A stretch of 15,384 nucleotides of DNA from the NCBI GenBank assembly GCA_028290165.1, contig JAQGKJ010000112.1:1-15384 (forward strand). Direction: 5' to 3'. The stretch comes from Bradyrhizobium sp. (GTDB taxonomy: Bacteria; Pseudomonadota; Alphaproteobacteria; Rhizobiales; Xanthobacteraceae). The translations under genes and the position numbers were made by a program. This document shows positions 1 through 7,323 of the stretch, one piece after another; the first letter of the stretch is position 1, and every line of letters begins with the position of its first letter. The notes beneath the pieces were generated by a model that was given only the letters and a program-made list of their open reading frames with translations, was not told where the DNA came from and did no database searches.

Positions 1-2
1 TC

Positions 3-116
3 CCATTGATCGTCCCGAAGGGCGTAGCGGCGCATCTGTCAGCTCCGAATCAGCTGACCGCCTATGAATCACACGATAATCTGCTTGGGAATCCTCTAAT
101 TGAGGACAGGCTCTAG
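3..116 (+). CDS. Possible 3' end of an upstream gene (partial)
   Basis: One plus-strand frame is open from base 3 to a TAG at 114-116 and gives a 37-residue tail ending in ...NPLIEDRL. The other two plus frames hit stops within this stretch (base 7 and base 64). I do not recognise the peptide, and 37 codons could be open by chance. Its third-position GC is lower than in the neighbouring genes, which argues somewhat against it. The TAG lies inside the first bases of the palindromic repeat that starts at 113, so the repeat would supply the stop codon if this is a real gene end. Confidence 0.25.
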   Translation, partial: PLIVPKGVAAHLSAPNQLTAYESHDNLLGNPLIEDRL

Positions 117-244
117 ATCGTCATTGCGAGGAGCGAAGCGACGAAGCAATCCATCTTAACTCTTGCCCTGGCTTGGGATTGCTTCGCGGAGCCTGTCATC
201 GGGCGCGCATTCGCGCGACCCGTTGGCTCGCAATGACGATCTAG
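113..244. repeat. Dispersed palindromic repeat (REP-like element)
   Basis: The outer 18 bases, ctagatcgtcattgcgag at 113-130, recur as the exact reverse complement at 227-244. An inner pair, cgaagcaatcc near 142-152 and ggattgcttcg near 176-186, extends the inverted repeat, and the right arm also holds a shorter nested palindrome around 200-220 (gggcgcgcattcgcgcgaccc region). This 'cattgcgaggagcgaagcgacgaagcaatcc' type is a familiar intergenic repeat of Bradyrhizobium and Rhodopseudomonas genomes, from memory rather than by search. It ends only 18 bases before the next start codon, so the transcript of that gene either starts inside it or carries it as a large stem-loop in the leader. Confidence 0.85.
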
Positions 245-262
245 AAATCCGAGGAGGCGACG

Positions 263-1216
263 ATGCAATATCTGACAGCGGCGGTGGTGGCCATGGCGGT
301 ATTCGCAAGCCACGCTAGGGCGGCGGACGAGAAGATGACGATCGCCGTCTTCACCAAGAACAACACCAATCCGGCCTATGAGGCGTTCCGCATCGCGGCC
401 GATCAGGTGGCGCGCTCGGCGGGCGCCCGGATCGTACATTACGTTCCGAACAAGCCGGACAATGTCGACGAACAGAAAGCCATGGTGGAACAGGCCCTTA
501 AGGACAGACCCGACGCCGTCGTCTTTATCCCGGTCGACGACGTCGCGATGATCGACTCCGTGAAGAAGATCAATAAAGCAAAAATTCCGATCGTGCTTGC
601 GTCCAATCCCCTGCCCGGCAGTTTTGTCACCTTTGTCGGCGCCGACGATTACGAGATCGCATACCGGCAAGCGCGGTATCTGTTCGACAAGCTCGGCGGC
701 AAGGGCAAGATCGTCGTCATCGAGGGTATCCCGGTCGCGCCCACCAATCGCGAACGCGTCCGCGGCTACAAGCGCGCCTTCTCCGAATTTCCCGGCATTG
801 AGGTTCTTGCCACAGGCGTCGGCAACTACCAGCAGCCCGACGCCAAACGCGTGATGGAGAAATTCCTGAAGGATTACCCGCAGATCGACGCCGTGCTTTC
901 GGCCAATGACGGGATGGCGCTCGGTGCACTGGAAGCTCTGAAGGAAGCAAACCGGACCTCTGTCGTGGTCGGCATCAACGGCATTCTTCCGGCCGTAAAA
1001 CTGATCGAGAGCGGGGTGATCCTGGCTTCCGTCGATTTCAACATGTTCAAGATCGGCTGCACCGCGACGCGCGCGGCGGTACGCCACCTCAAGGGCGAGC
1101 CGCTGCCGGAAAAGATCATGTTGCCGGCCGAGATCATCGACAAGACCAACTACAGGGCATGGCTGGTTCCGGTCGACCAGCAGACCTGCCCCGAGTGGAA
1201 CGAAGTGATCAAGTGA
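263..1216 (+). CDS. Periplasmic sugar-type ABC substrate-binding protein
   Basis: A 317-residue secreted protein of the type I periplasmic binding fold (RbsB-like, Peripla_BP_4 family). Residues 1-20 form a signal peptide ending in ARA, with mature protein from about Ala21. The two-lobe pattern is visible: an N-terminal lobe with MTIAVFTKNNTNPAYEAF, the segment FVGADDYEIAYRQARYL (124-140), and the helix start SANDGMALGALEAL (213-226) typical of sugar-binding members. Cys266 and Cys309 could form a disulfide. The start is set by gaggagg at 251-257, five bases before the ATG. No permease or ATPase lies beside it; the next genes encode a molybdenum hydroxylase. It may serve a transporter encoded elsewhere or act as a periplasmic ligand-binding component. 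The ligand cannot be read from the sequence. Confidence 0.85.
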   Translation: MQYLTAAVVAMAVFASHARAADEKMTIAVFTKNNTNPAYEAFRIAADQVARSAGARIVHYVPNKPDNVDEQKAMVEQALKDRPDAVVFIPVDDVAMIDSVKKINKAKIPIVLASNPLPGSFVTFVGADDYEIAYRQARYLFDKLGGKGKIVVIEGIPVAPTNRERVRGYKRAFSEFPGIEVLATGVGNYQQPDAKRVMEKFLKDYPQIDAVLSANDGMALGALEALKEANRTSVVVGINGILPAVKLIESGVILASVDFNMFKIGCTATRAAVRHLKGEPLPEKIMLPAEIIDKTNYRAWLVPVDQQTCPEWNEVIK

Positions 1217-1627
1217 AAGATCGGATCGCACTCTCACTGGCATAGCATTTCCAACTTTTACGAGAACTTTTCCTCATTCGGGCGACTGAGTAAGACCTGC
1301 TGACCCAAGCAGGCCTGCCGAGGCACGCCCCTGCTTTCGCCCAATGCAAATGCAGAACAACCCCGTGTGAAGTCGATCCGCTCCGCTTTCTGATAAGCGT
1401 TCCGGACACGTCCATCTCATTGCCGGGTCAGCAAAGCAAACATCCAAACCGGAAGATGTCCTCGACAAGGAAATTCAACCAGATCGTACGGTCCGGGCCA
1501 TCGGAACCCTGCGACGTCCGTTTTGTGCGAAGCCATTCGAGGATGGACGGCGGCGTTGAGCGGTTAAGAACTCTGCTCTCGCTCACGCCGACAGACAGCG
1601 GCAATTCGTCAAGCGCGAGGAATGATC
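1217..1627. other. Intergenic region, about 410 bp, no gene seen
   Basis: I see no convincing coding sequence here. Short ORFs on both strands lack ribosome sites and recognisable products. A small stem-loop, cctgct (1296-1301) with agcagg (1308-1313) around a 6-base loop, lies about 80 bases after the binding-protein stop but has no T-run, so it is a weak terminator candidate. The length suggests a separate promoter for the iorA-iorB pair, but I cannot point to clear -35 and -10 elements. Confidence 0.5.
1617..1620 (+). promoter_or_regulatory. Ribosome binding site deciding the iorA start
   Basis: GAGG at 1617-1620 is only one base from the ATG at 1622 but seven bases from the in-frame ATG at 1628. 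Normal spacing therefore favours 1628 as the start. Confidence 0.55.
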
Positions 1628-2080
1628 ATGCTGAAGCTCAAGATCAACGGCCAGGAACAAGACTGGGACGGCGACCCGGACCTGTCATTACTCTGGTTTC
1701 TCCGTGACGAGATCGGATTGACCGGCACGAAATTCGGCTGCGGCCAGGCGCTTTGCGGTACGTGCACCGTGATCGTGGATAAGCAAGGTGTGCGCGCCTG
1801 CATCACTTCGGTTTCCGACGTGGTCGGCCGCGAGGTCACGACCATCGAAGGGCTTCACCCCACCGGAGATCACGCCGTTCAGAAGGCCTGGCGCCAGATG
1901 AATGTACCGCAATGCGGCTATTGCCAGGCTGGCCAGATCATGCAGGCCGCAGCACTCCTCATGGACAATCCAAAACCCTCCCACGGTCAGATACGCGAGG
2001 CAATGTCGGGCAACATTTGCCGTTGCGGCTGCTACCAGCGCATCGAAAACGCGGTCCATCTCGCTTCGACGGGGGTCTGA
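1628..2080 (+). CDS. iorA: Molybdenum hydroxylase small subunit, 2x[2Fe-2S] (IorA type)
   Basis: A 150-residue iron-sulfur subunit of the xanthine oxidase / isoquinoline 1-oxidoreductase family. It carries electrons from the molybdenum centre of the large subunit towards an external acceptor. The N-terminal plant-ferredoxin-type cluster is CGxxxCGxC...C (Cys38, Cys43, Cys46, Cys58), and the second, helical-domain cluster is CGxC...CRC (Cys96, Cys99, Cys131, Cys133). Length is normal for the family, and there is no signal peptide, as expected for a subunit exported together with its Tat partner. The stop is two bases before the iorB ATG, so the two genes are translationally linked. An ATG two codons upstream (1622) is possible but has a ribosome site too close. 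The name reflects the subfamily; isoquinoline itself need not be the substrate. Confidence 0.9.
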   Translation: MLKLKINGQEQDWDGDPDLSLLWFLRDEIGLTGTKFGCGQALCGTCTVIVDKQGVRACITSVSDVVGREVTTIEGLHPTGDHAVQKAWRQMNVPQCGYCQAGQIMQAAALLMDNPKPSHGQIREAMSGNICRCGCYQRIENAVHLASTGV

Positions 2081-2082
2081 TC

Positions 2083-4401
2083 ATGAACATCATCACAAAT
2101 CCCGACAAATTTCGCGGCATTGCGGGACGCATCAAAGTCGAAAAAATCTCCCGCCGCAGCGTTTTGAGAGGCCTCGGCATCGCGGGCGGGCTGGTGCTGG
2201 CCGCGCCGATAACGTCACGCCCGGCGTTTGCGGTTTATCAAACCGGTGCTGAAAAAATGCCGCACGGCACCGTGGTCGACCCGCGCGTCTTCGTTGCCAT
2301 CGCTCGCGATGGAACCGTTACGATCATGGCGCACCGTGCCGAGATGGGAACAGGTGTCCGGACCAGCCTGCCCTTGATCGTGGCCGAGGAGATGGAGGCC
2401 GATTGGTCGCGGGTGAAGGTGCAGCAGGCGCCCGGAGACGAGGTCAAATTCGGCAATCAGGATACCGATGGTTCGCGAAGCACCCGGCACTATTTGATGC
2501 CGATGCGCCAGATCGGCGCATCGGCGCGCACCATGCTCGAGGCCGCAGCGGCCAAACGATGGGGCGTGCCGGTCATCGAGGTCAAGGCTGACAACCATGA
2601 GGTGGTTCATTCCGCAAGCGGTCGCCGTATTGGGTTCGGCGATTTGGCCGCGGATGCCGCCAGGGAATCGGTCCCAGCCGTCGAAGGCTTGAAGTTAAAA
2701 GAGGCGAAAGACTTCCGCTATCTTGGCAAAGGCGAGGTCAGCATTGTCGACCTTCGCGACATTACGGTCGGCACCGCGCATTACGGCAGCGACACCCGCC
2801 TCCCCGGCATGAAATATGCCGTGATCGCGCGGCCGCCGGTGACGGGCGGCAGACTGGTGTCGTTCGATTCAAGCGAAGCGATGAAGGTGTCCGGCGTCGA
2901 GAAGGTCATGGAGGTGCAGGGGTGGCCGTGGCCATCCAAGTTCCAGCCGCTCGGCGGCGTCGCGGTGATCGCGCGCAACACCGGCGCGGCGATCAAGGGA
3001 CGTGACGCGCTGAAAATCGTCTGGAACGACGGGGCCAACGGCAACTACGACTCGGCCGCCTATCGGAACGAACTGGAGGACGCCGCGCGCAAGCCGGGCC
3101 TGGTCGTGCGCAAGGAGGGCGACGTGGAGTCCGCCCTGAAAAGCGCCGACAAGGTCATTGTCGGCGAATACTACCTGCCCCACCTCGCGCATGTGAGTAT
3201 GGAGCCACCCGTCGCGGTCGCCAACGTCAAAGACGGCAAGGCTGAGATCTGGGCACCCGTGCAAAGTGCCGGCGGGACGCGGGAAGACGTCGCCAAGACC
3301 CTCGGTATCCCCGAGCAGAACGTGACCGTCAACGTCACGCTGCTCGGCGGTGGATTCGGGCGCAAATCGAAGTGCGATTTTGCGCTGGAGGCGGCGTTGC
3401 TTTCAAAGGCGATCGGGGCGCCGGTGAAGGTGCAATGGACGCGGGAAGACGACGTTCGCCACGACTTCCTCCACACTGTCTCGGTGGAGCGAATCGAGGC
3501 TGGTCTCGATAAGAGCGGCAAGGTCGTCGCATGGCGGCACCGCAGTGTGGCACCAAGCATCGACTCGACGTTTTCGGCCGGCACGGTACATGAGGCATCT
3601 TTCGAACTCGGCATGGGGCTTATCGACATGCCGTTCCAGATTACCAACATTCAATGCGAGAATCCGGAAGCCGCCGCTCATACCCGCATCGGCTGGTTCC
3701 GCTCGGTGTCGAATATCCCACGCGCTTTTGCAGTCCAATCGATGGTCGGTGAACTCGCGCATGCTACCGGACGCGATCAAAAGGATATGCTGCTTGAGCT
3801 CATCGGCTCTCCGCGCATCGTCAAACTCGATTCCGTGAAGGACCCGTGGAACTATGGCGAGCCGTTCGACAGCTATCCGATCGATACCGCACGTCTGCGT
3901 CGCGTCGTTGAAGTCGTCGCGGACAAAGGTGGCTGGGGACGGTCGGTACCGAAGGGACACGGCCTTGGCATTGCCGCCCATCGCAGCTTCGTCAGCTATA
4001 TCGCGACCATGGTCGAGGTCTCCGTCGGCGATAAAGGCAAGCTCACGGTCCATCAGGTGGATACCGCGATCGACTGCGGTACCTTCGTCAATCCCGAAAG
4101 GATCCAGTCTCAAATCGAAGGTGCCGCGATCATGGGACTGAGCCTTGCCAAGTATGGCGAAATCAACTTCAAGAAGGGCAAGGTACAACAGGGCAATTTC
4201 GACGACTTCCCTGTGGTCAGGATCGACGAGGCCCCGCTGGTGACCAACGTGCACATCGTGCCTGCCGACGCCGATACGCCCCCCAGCGGCGTCGGGGAGC
4301 CGGGCGTACCTCCCTTTGCCCCCGCGCTGGTCAACGCCATTTTCGCCGCGACGGGCAAACGCATCCGCGCGCTCCCGATCGGCAAGCAACTTGAGACCTG
4401 A
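2083..4401 (+). CDS. iorB: Molybdenum hydroxylase large subunit (IorB-type aldehyde/N-heterocycle oxidoreductase), Tat-exported
   Basis: A 772-residue molybdopterin (probably MCD) subunit that should oxidise an aldehyde or N-heterocycle with water as oxygen donor. The start at 2083 gives a twin-arginine signal, SRRSVLRG at 23-30, followed by a hydrophobic stretch and an AFA cleavage site near residue 50. The complex therefore probably acts in the periplasm. The frame stays open further upstream, but that part overlaps iorA in another frame and would bury the Tat signal. Family landmarks are [14 protein letters not shown] (84-97), [10 protein letters not shown] (126-135), the glycine-rich [10 protein letters not shown] stretch and, near the end, GVGEPGVPP, where Glu739 fits the catalytic glutamate. 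No cytochrome c partner and no XdhC/MocA-type cofactor gene is adjacent, so the electron acceptor is unknown. Confidence 0.9.
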   Translation: MNIITNPDKFRGIAGRIKVEKISRRSVLRGLGIAGGLVLAAPITSRPAFAVYQTGAEKMPHGTVVDPRVFVAIARDGTVTIMAHRAEMGTGVRTSLPLIVAEEMEADWSRVKVQQAPGDEVKFGNQDTDGSRSTRHYLMPMRQIGASARTMLEAAAAKRWGVPVIEVKADNHEVVHSASGRRIGFGDLAADAARESVPAVEGLKLKEAKDFRYLGKGEVSIVDLRDITVGTAHYGSDTRLPGMKYAVIARPPVTGGRLVSFDSSEAMKVSGVEKVMEVQGWPWPSKFQPLGGVAVIARNTGAAIKGRDALKIVWNDGANGNYDSAAYRNELEDAARKPGLVVRKEGDVESALKSADKVIVGEYYLPHLAHVSMEPPVAVANVKDGKAEIWAPVQSAGGTREDVAKTLGIPEQNVTVNVTLLGGGFGRKSKCDFALEAALLSKAIGAPVKVQWTREDDVRHDFLHTVSVERIEAGLDKSGKVVAWRHRSVAPSIDSTFSAGTVHEASFELGMGLIDMPFQITNIQCENPEAAAHTRIGWFRSVSNIPRAFAVQSMVGELAHATGRDQKDMLLELIGSPRIVKLDSVKDPWNYGEPFDSYPIDTARLRRVVEVVADKGGWGRSVPKGHGLGIAAHRSFVSYIATMVEVSVGDKGKLTVHQVDTAIDCGTFVNPERIQSQIEGAAIMGLSLAKYGEINFKKGKVQQGNFDDFPVVRIDEAPLVTNVHIVPADADTPPSGVGEPGVPPFAPALVNAIFAATGKRIRALPIGKQLET

Positions 4402-4422
4402 AAGCTTTACGGCGCGTCGACT

Positions 4423-6846
4423 TCAGAAGGTCGCCTTCAGGCCCGCGTAGAAGGCGCGCGGCCGCGCCGGACTGACTGACCGGGAATCGGTGAACGGCGC
4501 GCCGCCGTTGGCGAAATTGGGGACAGCGGCGGTGTCGAAGAATGTGCCGTAGGTCGCATAGCGGTTATCGAAGACATTGTCCGCACGCGCGTAGAGCTGG
4601 AATGTCTTGTTGATCTGATAAGACGCATGCAGGTTGAAGACCGTATAAGAAGGCAGCCGCTGCGCCTGATTTGATTCGTCACCGACAAAGTATTGACTGC
4701 CGACGAATATCGCGTCTCCGCCAATCTTGAACGCGTCGGTGATCGAATAGTCGATGCCGGCCTTGATCCGGTTGCGCGGGATTGCGGGGATTCGATTGCC
4801 CGGCGAAATCTGGACATTGCCGTTGACGGCAAAGGGGCTATTGGAGCCAACCTGGAGCGCGTCAAGAAATCGCGCGTCCACCAGGGCATAGCTGGCGTAG
4901 AGCTGAAAGGTGCTCGACCTCAGCGTGACTTCGGATTCGATGCCCTGGCGGCGGGTCGAACCCACGTTCTGGAAATAGCCGAACCCCTGCAAGACCGGAC
5001 TTGGAATGGCGAGGATATCGTCGGTGTTGTCGGCCCGGAATACGCCGAGCTTCCATCCGAGCGTCCCGATGTTCAGTTCTTTGCTGCCGCGCAGGCCAGC
5101 TTCCACGGTGCGGGATACCACCTGTTTCAACGGCGGATCGGAGACCAGGAATGCCGCGATGATGCAGGGACGCGCCGGATCGGCGCAGCCCAGTTCCAGC
5201 GGGGTCGGTGCGCGGTCGGCTTCCGAATAGCCGGCATAGGCCGTCAATCCCGGAATGATCTTATAGGTGCCGCCAATGATCGGATTGAAGCGGTTGAACG
5301 TCTCATTGCCATTGAGGGCGCTGCCGATCTGATCCTCGAGCGCGATGCTTGCGATGTTAAACCGCCCGCCGCCGGTGATCGAGAAGGCATTCGTGACATC
5401 GAACGTGTCGAGGACATAAAGCCCGCTGTACTGATTGGTGGTGCGAAGCGCGACCGGGCCGATCGAAACAGGATTGCCGGATTGACCGAGGAATATGCCG
5501 CTGCCGCTGACGACAAAGTCCGGACCAATCGTACCCAGTTCCGCGCTAGCCGAGAAACGAGTAACGCTGGAGTCGAAAGTTCCGCCGAGCACGAACTTGT
5601 TGTCATGACCGAACACCTGATCGGAGTTGGTGGCCTGCAATGAGACCCCCGTCGTCGTCGAGTGGGTGGTCGTTCGATCCCGCTCGCCCAGCACGGCACC
5701 TGGATCGAAGGGATTGGCGAGCTGGGTCCCATTCAAACCATTTGCCGGCGTGCTGGCGTCGCCAAAGCAAAGCAAGGTCGGATCGGCGGCACAGGGCCGA
5801 GTACCGGTCGGGTTGCCATCCAGGATCTTCTGGTCGAAGATGCGCACATGCGCCGAGCCATCAAGGGTCCAGGCCGGCGTGACCTCCATCTTACCTGTAA
5901 GGTTGACATAGCCAACGCGGTTGGCTGTGGTTTGCGGCGTGGTATAGGTCGCGCCATAATATCGTTGAAGCAATTCGACTGGCACCGTCGCAGGCGCGCC
6001 AAAATTGTTGTCGGCCGCGCCCATGTTGAGATGAAATTCGCTGGTATCGTTCCTGGTGCCGACATCGCCGTAGAAGCGGCGAACATTCGAAGCTGAAAAG
6101 TTTCGAAACCCGTCGTCATGCAGTCCTTCGAGCGCGCCGTAGACCGCAAATTTGTCGACCTCTTTTCCCCACTGCGCTGAACTCTGGATGCGCCCGAAAG
6201 AGCCGCCCATCGTGTCGATATCGGCGCCGTGATAGTTGAAGCCGTCCTTCATTCGCAAATCGATGGCCCCGCCCAGCGCATTGAGCCCGAAGGCAGGATT
6301 GTTGGTCACCACCGTGACTGATTTTATCGCGGCGGTCGGAATGAGATCCCAGTTGACGGTGTCGCCGAACGCTTCATTGATGCGCACCCCGTTCTGGTAA
6401 ACTGCAAGTCCCTGGGGCGTGCCCGCCACGGGAGACGCCACGAAGCCGCGAAATTGCACGTCCGGCTGGAATGGATTGCCCGTCACCTCGTTGACGACGA
6501 TGCCCGGAACGTACTGCCGCAGAGCATCCGAGATATTCGGCGACTGGACACGGTCAATCTGGTTTGCGTCGACGACGTTGACGCTTGCCGGCACCTTGTC
6601 GATGTCTATGCCGGAACCCGATACGGGGGTGGTCGGGTACACCACGGGCGTGGGCGCTGCCCTAACGGTGCGAGGCGCATTGCGGGCGCGGCCGGGCTTG
6701 GCGGTTGGCGCCGTTCGGGAGACCACGATGGGAGGCAGGGTCTGAACATTTCCGGACGCGCTTTGGGCATGAGCACATTCAATCCCAGGAAACAGGCCCA
6801 CCAATACCGGCACAATAATTACGACACGCGCGCCCATCGGCCTCAT
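4423..6846 (-). CDS. TonB-dependent outer-membrane receptor
   Basis: An 807-residue TonB-dependent transporter for energy-driven uptake of a metal chelate or similar ligand. Residues 1-27 form a signal peptide ending in AHA, and PPIVVSR (38-44) looks like the TonB box. The plug domain follows with RQYVPGIVVNEVTGNPF, VQFRGF and NEAFGDTVNWDLIP. The rest is barrel strands ending in the usual C-terminal Phe. Two short cysteine pairs, in GTRPCAADPTLLCF and LGCADPARPCI, probably tie extracellular loops. Histidine is not enriched. The gene converges on iorB with a 21-bp gap. Its ATG at 6846 has a poor ribosome site; a second ATG lies at 6837. The cluster to the right resembles the lut genes, so a LutH-like role in lanthanide chelate uptake is plausible but unproven. 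The Zur-like site upstream points instead to zinc. Confidence 0.88.
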   Translation of the reverse strand: MRPMGARVVIIVPVLVGLFPGIECAHAQSASGNVQTLPPIVVSRTAPTAKPGRARNAPRTVRAAPTPVVYPTTPVSGSGIDIDKVPASVNVVDANQIDRVQSPNISDALRQYVPGIVVNEVTGNPFQPDVQFRGFVASPVAGTPQGLAVYQNGVRINEAFGDTVNWDLIPTAAIKSVTVVTNNPAFGLNALGGAIDLRMKDGFNYHGADIDTMGGSFGRIQSSAQWGKEVDKFAVYGALEGLHDDGFRNFSASNVRRFYGDVGTRNDTSEFHLNMGAADNNFGAPATVPVELLQRYYGATYTTPQTTANRVGYVNLTGKMEVTPAWTLDGSAHVRIFDQKILDGNPTGTRPCAADPTLLCFGDASTPANGLNGTQLANPFDPGAVLGERDRTTTHSTTTGVSLQATNSDQVFGHDNKFVLGGTFDSSVTRFSASAELGTIGPDFVVSGSGIFLGQSGNPVSIGPVALRTTNQYSGLYVLDTFDVTNAFSITGGGRFNIASIALEDQIGSALNGNETFNRFNPIIGGTYKIIPGLTAYAGYSEADRAPTPLELGCADPARPCIIAAFLVSDPPLKQVVSRTVEAGLRGSKELNIGTLGWKLGVFRADNTDDILAIPSPVLQGFGYFQNVGSTRRQGIESEVTLRSSTFQLYASYALVDARFLDALQVGSNSPFAVNGNVQISPGNRIPAIPRNRIKAGIDYSITDAFKIGGDAIFVGSQYFVGDESNQAQRLPSYTVFNLHASYQINKTFQLYARADNVFDNRYATYGTFFDTAAVPNFANGGAPFTDSRSVSPARPRAFYAGLKATF

Positions 6847-6878
6847 TCCATTGCGCCGGCTGTTTTGCCCTGCGCCGG

Positions 6879-6905
6879 TTAGGCGTGGATGTTATAACGT
6901 AACAT
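6879..6905 (-). CDS. Candidate 8-residue leader ORF (MLRYNIHA)
   Basis: On the minus strand, AGGAG at 6915-6911 lies five bases before an ATG at 6905, which opens a nine-codon frame ending in TAA at 6879. The ribosome site is much better than that of the receptor gene, whose ATG starts 32 bases after this stop. The ORF overlaps the Zur-like palindrome. It could be a leader peptide that tunes receptor translation, or it may be chance. Nothing in the peptide shows an obvious regulatory codon run. Confidence 0.25.
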   Translation of the reverse strand: MLRYNIHA

Positions 6906-6906
6906 C
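6888..6906. promoter_or_regulatory. Zur-box-like palindrome upstream of the TonB receptor
   Basis: gatgttataacgtaacatc has perfect 7-base arms (gatgtta / taacatc) around a 5-base centre and is strikingly AT-rich for this DNA. Its core TGTTATAACGTAACA matches 12 of 14 fixed positions of the Zur consensus I remember, TGTTATANTATAACA. It lies 42-60 bases before the receptor ATG, a suitable place for an operator. Its TATAAC could also be a -10 element, which a bound repressor would cover. No regulator gene is present in the window. Confidence 0.45.
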
Positions 6907-6915
6907 GGTTCTCCT

Positions 6916-6938
6916 GATATGTCGAGCAACGTCATATC
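6916..6938. promoter_or_regulatory. Second imperfect palindrome in the receptor leader
   Basis: gatatg (6916-6921) and catatc (6933-6938) are exact inverted repeats. Including the next bases (gatatgNcg / cgNcatatc), eight of nine arm positions pair. It lies ten bases beyond the Zur-like site. I cannot assign it to a known regulator; it may be a second operator or chance. Confidence 0.25.
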
Positions 6939-6968
6939 TCGGTCGACTGATCTGCGCAAAGGCGCGCG

Positions 6969-6985
6969 ACGGCAAGGCCGTTTTT
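6969..6985 (+). terminator. Weak terminator-like stem-loop
   Basis: acggc (6969-6973) pairs with gccgt (6977-6981) around a 3-base loop, and the T-run at 6981-6985 overlaps the last stem base. The stem is short. There is no plus-strand gene just upstream, so if real it would end a short RNA or attenuate a long leader. Confidence 0.15.
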
Positions 6986-7323
6986 GCTGCTTCGATGTTC
7001 GCAATATCAAACAAATTCGATCTTTGCGCCGCGATGCAGCACGTATTGTTCGCCGCGACGAAAAAAAATTTGGCCCACGCAACGCGGCTCTCGTCTTTTC
7101 TCAGTCAGCAGCTTGCTCGATAGAAAATTCGACACATTTGAATCGCGAGCCTTGACGTTCGACGCGAGCGTGCAATGCTCCGGCAGCAAAGACGGATGCT
7201 GATCCGCGTTCTCGCGGCCCCACGATGCGCCCGAACGGGCAGCTGGCGAGAAGTTCCGACGCAACGAAGGAACCTGAAACAAAAACAAACAGACCCAAGC
7301 ACGATCTTGGTGGGAGGTGACAG

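Larger units (their letters stand above)
6847..7323. other. Divergent intergenic region, about 480 bp
   Basis: This region separates the minus-strand TonB receptor from the plus-strand formaldehyde operon and must hold both promoters. On the receptor side it has two palindromes and a tiny leader ORF, listed separately. In the middle is an A8TTT tract at 7061-7071 in otherwise GC-rich DNA. A TTGACG at 7152-7157 could be a -35 element for the plus-strand operon, but no good -10 follows at 17 bases. Small stem-loops occur at 7204-7217 (ccgcg/cgcgg) and 7295-7310 (ccaag/cttgg), the latter ending right before the ribosome site. Confidence 0.5.

Noticed and set aside
113..1243. Long minus-strand open frame (376 codons) opposite the binding protein
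   Set aside because: It is the antisense shadow of a clear secreted protein, starts in the repeat, and shows no domain. GC-rich codon bias keeps such frames open.
1420..1707. 95-codon plus-strand frame before and into iorA
   Set aside because: It overlaps the iorA start in another frame, has no ribosome site, and its product looks like random translation.
1912..2082. Upstream extension of iorB
   Set aside because: It overlaps the conserved iron-sulfur end of iorA. The Tat signal at 2083 defines the true start.
3403..4389. Long minus-strand open frame opposite iorB
   Set aside because: It mirrors the coding frame of a well-recognised molybdopterin subunit and has no recognisable product or ribosome site.
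4424..4440. gaagg/ccttc hairpin at the end of the receptor gene as a terminator
   Set aside because: It has a five-base stem inside the coding end and no T-run on either strand.
7072..7086. Possible sigma-54 promoter (tggcccacgcaacgc)
   Set aside because: The second half lacks the TTGC element expected 12 bases after the GG; the fit is too poor.
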